Shown piece after piece: positions 1 to 7,917 of a stretch of 23,754 nt of DNA. Under the pieces are notes generated by a model. The model worked only from the letters and a program-made list of their open reading frames with translations, was not told the DNA's origin and did no database searches. Every line of letters starts with the position of its first letter. The stretch's first letter is position 1. The position numbers and the translations under genes were made by a program. This DNA comes from Cyanobacteria bacterium HKST-UBA02 (GTDB lineage: Bacteria; Cyanobacteriota; Vampirovibrionia; Obscuribacterales; Obscuribacteraceae), in contig JAGQHH010000447.1 in the NCBI GenBank assembly GCA_020431945.1, positions 1 to 23,754 on the forward strand, given 5' to 3'.

Positions 1-560
1 ATCTGAAACTCGCCTGTGGAGCCGGCGATTCTCATCTGGAGCTCGCCGGACTCGCCGGACTCGAATAACACGGTGAGACCGTGATCTTTGAAAACCTTCG
101 AGATACTCTCGAACATGCTGTCTCTGACCGGGGCTTCAGACTGGCCGGCAGCCTTTACCAGGGCTGAAAGCGCCACCGAATCGCCCCTCTTCAGAGCATC
201 CAGGGCGAGTTCCGGAACCACCAGCCGGTGGACATCGGTAGCACCCGGGGAAAAGCCTTCGGTCATATAGCCGATCCGCTTTTCCTGATCGATACGGACA
301 AGACGATCGTGAGCCGTCTCCAGAGGCTGGCTCTCGACATGATCGACCTTCTCCGTATCCGGACCGGCAAGGATCTCGAGATTGCCGAACTCGCCCGGGG
401 GAGAGCCCGCGGCAACTTTCTCGACTTCCCCGGGCGAATCGAGATTGCCCGACTCCGAAAGCTTCATGGAGGGCTGAAGCTCCCCATAGCCCTCCCGGTC
501 AGCATTTTTTGGTTCAACCGCCTCGGCCTTGCCCGGGTCGGGAGCTTTTTCGTCGGCCAC
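1..560 (-). CDS. Acidic protein of unknown function (3' end cut by window)
   Basis: An open frame runs on the minus strand from a GTG at 560 to the window edge (186 codons visible), so the C-terminus is missing. The start is supported by a GGAGG at 567-571, six bases upstream, and by an in-frame stop just before it. The first ~65 residues are rich in Pro, Gly, Ala and Glu and look disordered. After that comes a mixed region with GYMTEGFSPGATDVHRLVV and ALSALVKAAGQSEAPVRDSM, which reads as folded. I recognise no family. It follows 696-1496 on the same strand after 135 bp and may end the Ser/Thr kinase operon. Long plus-strand frames over it have no ribosome site and look like shadows. Gene reality is fairly sure; function is unknown. 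Confidence 0.7.
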   Translation of the reverse strand, partial: MADEKAPDPGKAEAVEPKNADREGYGELQPSMKLSESGNLDSPGEVEKVAAGSPPGEFGNLEILAGPDTEKVDHVESQPLETAHDRLVRIDQEKRIGYMTEGFSPGATDVHRLVVPELALDALKRGDSVALSALVKAAGQSEAPVRDSMFESISKVFKDHGLTVLFESGESGELQMRIAGSTGEFQ

Positions 561-695
561 GCGACGCCTCCGGAAGTCTCTGGTCCTTGATCACAGGCTC
601 AATACATTGTGCCCGGCCGAATCAGGGCCAAAACCGCAAAGTCTCACTCTGCCTGGCTTCCGCCCCAATATCAAAAGCCCAAAATAATCCCGGAG

Positions 696-1496
696 CTATT
701 TTTCCTGGATATAGTCGAAAATGTTCGGAGCGCCCGCCGAATAGAGGTCTTTGACCTCCCGGTCCCGGATCGCCTTATCCGCGAGCATGGACTGCGCGGT
801 ATTCTGGTCGGCAGCTCCGGCGCCGAAGCCCAGGGTGTCAGCGTGCATCTCCCTGGCGAAAATCTTTTGCTGGTATGTATTGTTCAGCCATGCCTGCAAA
901 TCGGTCAATTTCATCACCAGCTCCGGGTTGGAGCTGAATACGCCCTCGGCACGCCGGGCTGCAGCAGCAAGCTCAGGCTGATCCTTAGCCGCTTCGGACA
1001 GGGGGATGCCTTGCGAGGCTATCTTCTGCTCGATCGCCTTCTGCTCGTCCTCGGGCGTTTTGTCCCACTGCTCCGCCAGTGCCTTATTGGCACCCAGATA
1101 GTCGCGCTTGAAGTCGGCAAGACCGGGACCCAGACGCTCCAGAGCAGCCCTGGTAGAGGCTTCCTGATCATCGAAGGCGCGGTCCGAATCACCGACCAGT
1201 TGCCGGAAGGTCGGCTCCGCCGCCAGATAAGCCTTCGGGTCGTCACCGTCGACGAGTTGCTTATATTCATCGAAATGAGCTCCCACTACCGGGTAGAAAC
1301 TCTTCATCGCCTCGATATCCGGGGACTGGCCGGATCCTGGACTATGCTCTGGACGATGCTCCGGACGCTCATCACGAGCATCCGGCACAGCCTGGGCGTC
1401 GGCCCTGGCTGTGCGAACATATTCGTCGCTGAATGCAGCGCGCCCGCTGGCGGTATCGCCAGTACCTGACAGTTGTTCCTGGTTTTCGAGTCCCAT
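696..1496 (-). CDS. Helical acidic protein of unknown function
   Basis: 266 codons, ATG at 1496 with a weak AGGT nine bases upstream. Residues 1-60 are low complexity, rich in Ala, Asp, Glu and Arg with a short repeat (RPEHRPEH), and probably disordered. Residues ~65-266 are charged and helix-forming, for example AYLAAEPTFRQLVGDSDRAF and EDEQKAIEQKIASQGI. There is no signal peptide or membrane segment, so a cytoplasmic location is likely. It lies 86 bp after the kinase stop and 135 bp before the partial gene at 560, all on one strand, so co-transcription with the kinase is plausible. It could be a kinase substrate or an adaptor, but nothing in the sequence proves this. I do not recognise the family. 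Confidence 0.75.
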   Translation of the reverse strand: MGLENQEQLSGTGDTASGRAAFSDEYVRTARADAQAVPDARDERPEHRPEHSPGSGQSPDIEAMKSFYPVVGAHFDEYKQLVDGDDPKAYLAAEPTFRQLVGDSDRAFDDQEASTRAALERLGPGLADFKRDYLGANKALAEQWDKTPEDEQKAIEQKIASQGIPLSEAAKDQPELAAAARRAEGVFSSNPELVMKLTDLQAWLNNTYQQKIFAREMHADTLGFGAGAADQNTAQSMLADKAIRDREVKDLYSAGAPNIFDYIQEK

Positions 1497-1582
1497 AATA
1501 AGTTACCTGAAAGTCTGAAAAAACGGTTGAGATCGAGTTTAAGCAATATCTGAAGGAAGTCCATGGTAGTCCTCCCATAAGG

Positions 1583-3433
1583 TCAGAAGTCCTGCTCCTT
1601 GTTCATTTGATAGGCTGCCGGAGCATCGGCGCTCACCTTGCATCCGGGGAGCCGTTTCTTGAATTGCGGGATGATTTTGAGCTGCTCCCGGGAGACGAAC
1701 AACCGCCGAAGGGTTTTAACTCGTAGAAGTTTCTCAATGCCTTCTACCGTCAGGTCAGGATTTCCGGACAGGTCCAGACTTCTGAGCTTGAAACCCAGAA
1801 GGGGCTCGATATCTCGATCCTCGAGGGAAAGTGAAGCCAGCCGCAGAGCCTCGAGACGTTTCATGCCTGTGAGCTCCTTCATGTTCGCTCTCTTGAAACC
1901 GCTATTGGACAGCATCAATATCTTGAGACCGGGAATGGCAGAGAGCGCGGAGAACCCATCCCCGGTGATATGTCGACACCCTTGCAGATCGAGCACAGTA
2001 AGTGCCCGGCAGCCCCCCAGAGAAATGACATCGTCATTGGTAGCACAGGAAGTCTTCAGGCTGAGGGCAGTGAGAGCCGGCAAATCGCCGAGATAGCGGC
2101 AACCACCCTCCATGCCCTTCACTCCTTTCAAAAAAAGAATCTCCAGGCTTTTTATCTTGCTGATCTCCTCCAGTCCGGCAGGCTTGATATAGGAGCTGGT
2201 CAAATCAAGCGTCCTGAGCGGCAGGTCCGAAATATACCGGAATCCTGAGCCGTCGAAGTCACCGTTTCTGAGATTCAGCTGCCTGATATCGGTCCTGCCT
2301 CGAAGGTCCTGCAAATCACTATCGACGGTGCCGTTACCGGTCACCTCCCGGCCGCGATCGATGAAGCTGGTCTTGAATTCGTCATCCCCCTCTGGATCAG
2401 CCAGGAGTATAAGGGAGTCCTGCTTGATCTCGCGGCTCTTCTTCTTGGACTCTCGCAAGGCGGTTCCCGAGCCGAAGAGTATCCCGGTTACGACAATGAC
2501 GGCAACAATCACGACAAAGACGAGCGCTGGCAGGACAGCCTTCTTCATAGACACCACCGGTGTCTGCACCGGCCGTGGCGCCAGCAATTCTTCCAACTCG
2601 TCGAGCGCCTCCTCGAGCTCAGCTATGGTCTGGAAGCGGTCCGCCGGGTCCTTTTCCAGGCAACGGCCGACGATGCCCTCGAGCAGCTCCGGAAACTCAT
2701 GACCGGATTCGGCTCGGTCAGATAGAGCAGGTGGCGGCTCGTTTGCATGCATCATGATGGTGGCAACAGCAGTCTCGCCTTTAAAGGGGACCGAACCGGT
2801 GAGGACCTGAAAGATCAGGCAACCGAGACTGTAGATGTCGCTTCGGGCATCGGTATCCTCGCCACGACTACCCTCCGGACTTATGTAAAGCGGTGAGCCC
2901 ACCGCCGCACCGGTCATGGTGAGCCTCTGAGACTCGTCGAAATTCGAACGGGCAATGCCGAAATCGACAAGCTTGACCAGCGTCACTCCATCCTCTGCCT
3001 GAAGGACCATGACATTGGAGGGCTTGATGTCCCGGTGCCAGACACCATTGTCGTGAGCATAGGCAAGACCCTGACAGATCTGCCGGAGAAGAGGCAGGGT
3101 ATCTTCGACAGAAAGAGTATTCTCTCGTGCCAGAATGCGGGCGAGACTCTCGCCCTCCACATACTCGAGAACGAGATAGAGACTGCCGTCCTCCGACTGA
3201 CCGAAGTCCAGCACCTGAATGATATTGGGATGGCTCAGTCGGGCGACGATCTTCGCCTCGTTCTGGAATCTCCTGATTTCATCAGGGGAATCGCAAGAAA
3301 GCAATACCTTGATGGCTACTTCCCGGAGAAGGACGGTATCGTGGCAAAGAAGTACCGCTCCCATGCCACCCTCACCCAGCTTCCTGATCAGGGTGAAACG
3401 CTCTGGTATCCGGATATTATCCGAGGCCGTCAT
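1583..3433 (-). CDS. Membrane Ser/Thr protein kinase with C-terminal leucine-rich repeats
   Basis: 616 residues, a PknB/Hanks-type kinase. The domain (~12-285) has the glycine loop GEGGMG (20-25), ATP-binding Lys42 in VAIKVLL, Glu59, catalytic HRD (133-135) in HRDIKPSN, metal-binding DFG (157-159), SPE (185-187) in the activation segment and Asp199 in SDIYSLG. All key residues are present, so it should be active. A basic/hydrophobic segment at ~297-321 is one transmembrane helix. Residues ~365-600 are leucine-rich repeats such as LRTLDLTSSYI and LKILMLSNSGFK, placed outside the cytoplasm by simple topology. The ATG overlaps the stop of the upstream LRR gene by 4 bp, implying translational coupling. 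LRRs replace the usual PASTA sensor, so it probably senses a protein or surface ligand (inference). Kinase call is very sure. Confidence 0.95.
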   Translation of the reverse strand: MTASDNIRIPERFTLIRKLGEGGMGAVLLCHDTVLLREVAIKVLLSCDSPDEIRRFQNEAKIVARLSHPNIIQVLDFGQSEDGSLYLVLEYVEGESLARILARENTLSVEDTLPLLRQICQGLAYAHDNGVWHRDIKPSNVMVLQAEDGVTLVKLVDFGIARSNFDESQRLTMTGAAVGSPLYISPEGSRGEDTDARSDIYSLGCLIFQVLTGSVPFKGETAVATIMMHANEPPPALSDRAESGHEFPELLEGIVGRCLEKDPADRFQTIAELEEALDELEELLAPRPVQTPVVSMKKAVLPALVFVVIVAVIVVTGILFGSGTALRESKKKSREIKQDSLILLADPEGDDEFKTSFIDRGREVTGNGTVDSDLQDLRGRTDIRQLNLRNGDFDGSGFRYISDLPLRTLDLTSSYIKPAGLEEISKIKSLEILFLKGVKGMEGGCRYLGDLPALTALSLKTSCATNDDVISLGGCRALTVLDLQGCRHITGDGFSALSAIPGLKILMLSNSGFKRANMKELTGMKRLEALRLASLSLEDRDIEPLLGFKLRSLDLSGNPDLTVEGIEKLLRVKTLRRLFVSREQLKIIPQFKKRLPGCKVSADAPAAYQMNKEQDF

Positions 3434-4491
3434 TTGCTACCGGTCTTCCCTTTCCGCTCTCGCTCTTTCTCTACGTCGAAAAACAAATCGATGACCTGCT
3501 TGTCGTGTATTTCTCCCTTACGGTCACCGGGATCCGCCTCGGTCTTCACGGACAGATCGGAGCGGCGATGGCGCAGGCGAGCAAGCGCCGCTTCGCTCAA
3601 CTCCTTGCACCTTCTCAGATTGACCCGCCGGAGGGACTTCATAGAGGCAATCACATCGAGGGACTTATCGGTAAGCGGATCTTCGGCAAGCTCCAGAATG
3701 GTAAGACGCAAATTCTTGAGAAGCCCTACCTCTTCGTCGCCTATTCCGGTGTCCACCAGCTCGAGCTCCACCAGGTGTTTGAAGCCGGCAAGCGACTTTA
3801 CGGCAGCCCGGTCCATTCTCGTGTTATTGAGGTTGAGATGGCGGAGCTTCTCGAGGCGGGCAAGATGTTTGATACCGTCGGCAGTGATATTTTTGCACTT
3901 GCGTAAATTGATTTGACTCAGTTGCGGATAAATCCCGACTATATGAGCGAGAAATTTATCACTGACGCCGGTCTCCCGCACATCGAGATAGGTCAGGGAT
4001 GGTGGTCCGGTGAGATACAACATCTGCTCATCACCGATAGTGGGGGATCCGGATATGCTCAGGATCTGGAGCCCGGTGAGCCCGGCGACTTCGGCCAGGG
4101 CGCCCGGCTCGATCTCCGGGCGAAACATGCGGAGAGAGGTGATCGGCTCTCTCGAAAGAGCCAGCAATCCTCTTTTTCCGACATCGCCATGCTTGAAGAA
4201 AACCCGATCCACCACATGGTGCTGAGCCAGATAGACGAGATCGTCATCGGTGACCATGGCCTTCGCCGTCCAGCCGTCGTCGACACGGCTGAATTTGACA
4301 TCGACGTCCGCTGGCAGGGTGATGACTTTCTCGTCTCGAGCCAGAGCTTTTCTTATCGTCTCGGCGTCGGATCGCGCCTGGGGCGTGGTGGCTTCCAGAT
4401 CCTGCCTCAACAGGGGTACGAGAATACCGATTGCAATCAATGCGAACAGTGCGACACCGATACCCAGCCAGAGCAAGCGACTTTTGTTCAC
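3430..4491 (-). CDS. Membrane-anchored leucine-rich-repeat protein
   Basis: 353 residues. Residues 6-28 form a hydrophobic signal anchor after MNKSR, so the rest probably faces the periplasm or outside. Residues ~95-305 are leucine-rich repeats of about 24 residues, for example LTYLDVRETGVS, LSQINLRKCKNITADGIKHL and LRHLNLNNTRMD, like the repeats in the kinase encoded next. The C-terminus is charged (EKERERKGKTGSK). The stop overlaps the kinase start by 4 bp, and the start is 9 bp after the sensor stop, so three membrane proteins are made from one message. A role as co-receptor or ligand-binding partner of the kinase LRR domain is the simplest reading, but is inference. Confidence 0.88.
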   Translation of the reverse strand: MNKSRLLWLGIGVALFALIAIGILVPLLRQDLEATTPQARSDAETIRKALARDEKVITLPADVDVKFSRVDDGWTAKAMVTDDDLVYLAQHHVVDRVFFKHGDVGKRGLLALSREPITSLRMFRPEIEPGALAEVAGLTGLQILSISGSPTIGDEQMLYLTGPPSLTYLDVRETGVSDKFLAHIVGIYPQLSQINLRKCKNITADGIKHLARLEKLRHLNLNNTRMDRAAVKSLAGFKHLVELELVDTGIGDEEVGLLKNLRLTILELAEDPLTDKSLDVIASMKSLRRVNLRRCKELSEAALARLRHRRSDLSVKTEADPGDRKGEIHDKQVIDLFFDVEKERERKGKTGSK

Positions 4492-4500
4492 GGTTTGCTC

Positions 4501-5472
4501 CTACTGGCTGAAAGTGTCCATCTCGAAATAGGGAAGCGTAAACCAGAAAGAGCTTCCCTGGCCTTCATCGCTGTCCACGCCTATGGTGCCACCATGAGCA
4601 GTGATAATCGCCTTGCACTGTGCGAGATCGAGCCCGGTAAAATCGGTGGCCCGGGATTTGCTCTGAGACTTGCTCGCGCCGGTCAGATCGAAAAGAGTGT
4701 CCTGCTCGTCGTAGCTTATGCCGGGGCCGTTATCCGAGATAGTGACCACCACCGAATAAGGAATCTTGCCCAGCATAACATTGATAACATCTGACTCCGG
4801 GGCGTACTTCACGGCATTGCTCAGAAGGCTTACCAGGACCTGCTGGACTCTTTCTTCGTCGACACAGAGCAGCACGTCATCGAGTTCTCGCTTGATCACT
4901 ATGCCCTTGCCCGATGCCTGGTGCTCGACTTTATGTACGGCAACCTCAACGACCTCGCCGAGCTTTTTGTTGCTGAGATCTAGCTTGATTTTGGAGGCGG
5001 CCTTTTTCTCCTCCTCGATAGCTTTTATAGAATTCTGGGTCATGACATGCCGTCTGAGCTTGGTGCTCAGTGCCTTGGCCATGGCATGCACGCTCCGGTC
5101 TATGGAGGCAAGCTCATCGTCCCCTTCGAGCTCCGGTTGCAAAGCGCTCGATTCGGATATCCTGCTTATGTTTGAGACGATGATTGCGATTCTCCGATCG
5201 AATCGCTTCCGGAGAATGAAAACAAAAGCCCCTGCCATCAAGGTGTTTACCAGAAGAGATGCCATGGCGATCCCCTTGATATCAGCGGAAAAAGACTGGC
5301 TATTCCGCATCTGTCCCGATTCCGCCGCCACCGACCCGGAGCCTGATGAGACGCCAATCTCCCCTGCTTTCTCCTCGAATTGCTGAGCACGCATGATGAT
5401 GAATCCGGCGAAAGCTAGCTGCACGGCAAATGCCAGCCCAATCAACGAAAGTCCGAGAGTAGAGAGCTTCAT
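4501..5472 (-). CDS. Sensor-kinase-like HAMP/GHKL ATPase lacking the histidine phospho-acceptor domain
   Basis: 323 residues from the ATG at 5472; a longer frame upstream runs antisense into the hydrolase gene and was not chosen. Transmembrane helices at ~5-27 and ~66-87 flank a short loop. A HAMP-like linker (88-135, ending GDDELASIDRSVHAMAKAL) follows, then a HATPase_c domain (~165-315) with N-box LLSNAVKYAPE (Asn219), G1 box DNGPGI (247-252) and a degenerate G2 box TDFTGLDLAQ. Only ~30 residues separate HAMP from the ATPase domain, too few for a DHp four-helix unit, and no H-box (H-E/D-x-R-T-P) is present. It should bind ATP but not autophosphorylate on His. First gene of the LRR/Ser-Thr kinase operon. 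The start sits at the expected +1 of a TATAAT at 5479-5484, suggesting a leaderless message. Confidence 0.88.
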   Translation of the reverse strand: MKLSTLGLSLIGLAFAVQLAFAGFIIMRAQQFEEKAGEIGVSSGSGSVAAESGQMRNSQSFSADIKGIAMASLLVNTLMAGAFVFILRKRFDRRIAIIVSNISRISESSALQPELEGDDELASIDRSVHAMAKALSTKLRRHVMTQNSIKAIEEEKKAASKIKLDLSNKKLGEVVEVAVHKVEHQASGKGIVIKRELDDVLLCVDEERVQQVLVSLLSNAVKYAPESDVINVMLGKIPYSVVVTISDNGPGISYDEQDTLFDLTGASKSQSKSRATDFTGLDLAQCKAIITAHGGTIGVDSDEGQGSSFWFTLPYFEMDTFSQ

Positions 5473-5478
5473 TTCACA

Positions 5479-5486
5479 ATTATACT
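5479..5486. promoter_or_regulatory. Overlapping divergent -10 elements
   Basis: Only 15 bp separate the divergent starts at 5472 (minus) and 5488 (plus). On the minus strand 5484-5479 reads TATAAT, with the expected +1 near 5472. On the plus strand 5481-5486 reads TATACT, with the expected +1 near 5493-5494, where an in-frame ATG lies. No good -35 is visible on either side. Both messages would be leaderless or nearly so. Inferred from spacing only. Confidence 0.5.
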
Positions 5487-5487
5487 T

Positions 5488-6063
5488 ATGAGCATGAGAA
5501 TTATCGTCATTCATGGCAGCTACGGCTCCCCCGAAGGAAACTGGTTTCCCTGGCTCAAAAGAGAGCTGGAGAGCATCGGGCATCAGGTCCTGCTTCCGCG
5601 TTTCCCGACTCCCGAGGATCAGAGCCTTCCTATCTGGAAAGCGGTGCTCGCCGGCGAGGTCAAAAAAATCGACTCTTCATGCATCCTGATCGGCCACAGC
5701 ATCGGAGCAGGTTTCGTCTTGAATATCCTCGAAGATCTCGCCGGCGAACCAGTGAGAGCCTCATGTCTGATTGCCGGATTTCTCGGCGATCTCGGTCTTC
5801 CCGACTTCGACGCCATCAACAGCTCTTTTGTCAACCGGGACTTCGACTGGACACGCATCAGAGCGAATGCCGGGGATGTCCTGGTGATGAGCGGCGACAA
5901 TGACCCTTATGTCCCTCTTGACCGGGGCATGGAACTGGCAGGTAGGCTCTCGGTCCCCCTGGACATCGTCCCGGGCGGCGGGCATCTCAATGCCGAAAGC
6001 GGTTTTACCAGCTTTCCGCTGCTTGTCGACAAATTGCGTCCTTTTCTGGGAGGAGATCAATGA
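5488..6063 (+). CDS. RBBP9/YdeN-family serine hydrolase
   Basis: 191 residues, a small alpha/beta hydrolase of the RBBP9/YdeN type, cytoplasmic. Visible features are the N-terminal strand and oxyanion region IIVIHGSYGSPEGNWFPWL, the nucleophile elbow GHSIGAG (Ser71), Asp139 in SGDNDPYVP, and His166 in PGGGHLN. The three catalytic positions are in the right order and spacing for this family; the substrate is unknown. ATG at 5488 and in-frame ATG at 5494 are both possible; 5494 fits the predicted +1 of a leaderless transcript, and neither has a ribosome-binding site. The stop overlaps the next gene by 4 bp, so the two are translationally coupled. Confidence 0.9.
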   Translation: MSMRIIVIHGSYGSPEGNWFPWLKRELESIGHQVLLPRFPTPEDQSLPIWKAVLAGEVKKIDSSCILIGHSIGAGFVLNILEDLAGEPVRASCLIAGFLGDLGLPDFDAINSSFVNRDFDWTRIRANAGDVLVMSGDNDPYVPLDRGMELAGRLSVPLDIVPGGGHLNAESGFTSFPLLVDKLRPFLGGDQ

Positions 6064-6572
6064 AAGTCATCTTCTATCCAGCCATCAGTCTCGATGGCAA
6101 TATTGCCACCCCTGATGGTGATTCGGACTGGGTAACAGAGGAGGACGAAGAGCTCTTCGCCGAAGAGGTGAGAAAGGCCGGTTGCGTCATTGTCGGGAGC
6201 CGGACTTATGAGCAATACCGGGATATCATCTATCCTCTCGAGGGAGCCACCACTTTCGTCTGCACGGGAAGAAAGAATCAGGAGGACGGTCGAGACGGCG
6301 TGATATTCACAGGAGGCGACTGCAGAGCAGTGCTCGAAGAAATCGCTTCCCGGGGTTTCCAGTCCGTCGTCCTCTCAGGCGGAGGCGAGACCAGTGGTCG
6401 CTTCGCCGAAGCCGGTCTCATCGATGAAATGCTCATCTCGATCTATCCTCGATTCACCGGCGAAGGCATAGGCCTCTTTGGAAGTCGAAAAGTCGATTTG
6501 AGACTCCAGCTTCTCGGCACCAGAGAATTGAAAGAGGGAGTGATCCGCCACCATTACCGGGTCTGCTCGTAG
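6060..6572 (+). CDS. RibD C-terminal / dihydrofolate-reductase-like protein
   Basis: 170 residues matching the stand-alone RibD-C (DHFR fold) family, the YyaP/YwjB-like reductases. Motifs seen are SLDGNIA and W39-like TEEDE at the N-terminus, VGSRTYEQY for cofactor contact, and VVLSGGGETSGRFAEAG followed by LIDEMLISIYPRFTGEGIGLF near the C-terminus, the typical NADPH-binding and closing strand. It is probably an NAD(P)H-dependent reductase; it lacks the deaminase half of RibD and no riboflavin genes are near, so riboflavin synthesis is not implied. The ATG overlaps the hydrolase stop (ATGA), with AGGAG just upstream at 6051-6055. The 3' end overlaps the converging secreted-protein gene by 19 bp. 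Confidence 0.9.
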   Translation: MKVIFYPAISLDGNIATPDGDSDWVTEEDEELFAEEVRKAGCVIVGSRTYEQYRDIIYPLEGATTFVCTGRKNQEDGRDGVIFTGGDCRAVLEEIASRGFQSVVLSGGGETSGRFAEAGLIDEMLISIYPRFTGEGIGLFGSRKVDLRLQLLGTRELKEGVIRHHYRVCS

Positions 6573-7285
6573 AAAACCACCCAGTTGGTCTGCTTGGCGG
6601 TCTGGGAGCGGTCATTGCCGATGGTGACGATTTTTCCAGTCTCGGCATCGCGGTACCAGCCTTCGTCCCAGGCGCCCATATCGGTATAGAGCGCGTCTTC
6701 CACGCCCAGGCCGGCGAGGTCGGCATTGAAGGTCTTGAAAGTCATGGCGGACTCGCTCTCAACAACTCCTTCCCGGCCGTCGGCGAACTTGACGATAGCT
6801 CGCATCTGGAAGCTCTTCCTGTCTTTGAAACGGGCCGGCACACCCTTGTGTACAAGCTGGAACTGCTGGAAAAATGATGCCTTGCGTTTCTGCACCGACT
6901 GGATGAATTCCTTTGTGAACCGTTTGCCGTTGTCGCTGGGAAAAATCTCGAATTTGCCACCGGATATCAAAATAGCTCCGCCTATCGGTCTGGAGATTGC
7001 CCGGGCATTGCTGACCCCGCCCCGAATACCGTAGATACCGACAACGGTGCCCGATTTGGTAGTAAAGGCCGCCGGAATGCAAAACTTTATCCTCTCGTCC
7101 TTTTTATCCGGACGCTTTATCTCCCATCCGAATCGAAGATCGCCCATGTCATAGAAGTGATAGGCCATGCCGCTCTCCCCTTTCAAAGAAATCACCGAAA
7201 GACCGGCGGCTAAAACCGGCTCCAGCACGGCAAGCAAGGCGGCGAGAGAAAGAGCGAAACCGAGGGCTACCGAACGGGATGTCAT
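6554..7285 (-). CDS. Secreted protein, possibly phosphodiester-glycosidase-like
   Basis: 243 residues from ATG 7285; a TTG at 7300 would add five residues. Residues ~1-27 form a signal peptide (hydrophobic core ALGFALSLAALLAVLEPVLA). The mature part has AAFTTKSGTVVGIYGIRGG, GGAILISGGKFEIFPSD, and near the end LYTDMGAWDEGWY plus TNWVVFYE. The layout of paired Gly-rich strands around 'g.i..G' recalls phosphodiester glycosidases (NAGPA family), but the usual NLDGGGS motif is not evident, so that assignment is tentative. Convergent with and overlapping the reductase gene by 19 bp. No clear ribosome site upstream of either start. It is more likely a stand-alone exported protein of unknown substrate. 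Confidence 0.75.
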   Translation of the reverse strand: MTSRSVALGFALSLAALLAVLEPVLAAGLSVISLKGESGMAYHFYDMGDLRFGWEIKRPDKKDERIKFCIPAAFTTKSGTVVGIYGIRGGVSNARAISRPIGGAILISGGKFEIFPSDNGKRFTKEFIQSVQKRKASFFQQFQLVHKGVPARFKDRKSFQMRAIVKFADGREGVVESESAMTFKTFNADLAGLGVEDALYTDMGAWDEGWYRDAETGKIVTIGNDRSQTAKQTNWVVFYEQTR

Positions 7286-7319
7286 TGTTGAATCATACAA
7301 CGAGGGATCTCAAAATGCC

Positions 7320-7355
7320 AAAAAAGACCCGGGAGATGAAGTCCCCCGGGACTTT
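7320..7355 (-). terminator. Rho-independent terminator of the LRV gene
   Basis: On the minus strand, 12 bp after the stop at 7367, AAAGTCCCGGG pairs with CCCGGGTCTTT across an 11-nt loop (one T:T mismatch), and the stem runs into six Ts (A-run at 7320-7325 on the plus strand). This is a classic GC-rich hairpin with U-tract. Confidence 0.8.
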
Positions 7356-7366
7356 GCCAGCGGCAA

Positions 7367-7840
7367 TCACTGATCTTGAAGTCGCTCGATAGTGGCTGAG
7401 GCTCTATGCGCCACGAAGGGATTATCATCTAGGGCCAGAGACTCGAGAACCAGATCATCTGTAAACGGGTTCTCGGCAAGAGTGAATCTAACCGTAGGAC
7501 TGTCATCATTGGTCAGGGGCATGACCACCAGCATGGTGGCATTGTGATTACTGGCCACGGACAGCCTGACTTCCTTCTCCGGATGCCTGGCAAGAACTGC
7601 CAGAACATCCGATGATGTCGCCTGATTGCCTGCGATTATTGAGAGAATATCGACGTTTCTCATTTCGCAAGCCATGCCACGCAGTACCACCGCCGGTGTT
7701 TGCGGATCGCTGGCGATGAATTTGACGGCTGAGTCGTTGCTCAACTCATCGTTTTCTTTCATATACTTCTTGATATATTCGAGAGCGAATTGAAGCTCTT
7801 CCTGTTTTTCTCTGGATTCCAATTTATTTTCTCCGTTCAT
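7367..7840 (-). CDS. LRV/HEAT-like repeat protein
   Basis: 157 residues. Residues ~1-35 are charged and helical. From ~40 on there are short helical repeats of about 24 residues with the pattern 'a-x-np-x-t-x-x-v-l-x-x-l-a-x-d': SDPQTPAVVLRGMA, GNQATSSDVLAVLARHPEKEVRLSVA, SNHNATMLVVMPLTNDDSPTVRFTLA, ENPFTDDLVLESLALDDNPFVAHRA. This fits leucine-rich-repeat-variant (LRV) or HEAT-type solenoids, which serve as protein-binding scaffolds. No signal peptide. No ribosome-binding site stands out before the ATG. A strong terminator follows, so it ends its own transcription unit, probably a single gene. Partner unknown. Confidence 0.8.
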   Translation of the reverse strand: MNGENKLESREKQEELQFALEYIKKYMKENDELSNDSAVKFIASDPQTPAVVLRGMACEMRNVDILSIIAGNQATSSDVLAVLARHPEKEVRLSVASNHNATMLVVMPLTNDDSPTVRFTLAENPFTDDLVLESLALDDNPFVAHRASATIERLQDQ

Positions 7841-7917
7841 TTGGCTACGAGTCTGGCTAACTAAGTGAGAAGTAGCACGGACAACCTGTATCGAAGCCCA
7901 TAAATGAAGAGTCCAGA

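Noticed and set aside
609..1469. 286-codon plus-strand open frame opposite the acidic protein gene
   Set aside because: Its protein has no coherent composition or motif, while the minus-strand frame has a sensible start and helical protein; it is a shadow of GC-rich coding sequence.
3035..4794. Long plus-strand frames opposite the kinase and LRR genes
   Set aside because: The minus-strand proteins carry unmistakable kinase and LRR motifs; these frames are antisense shadows.
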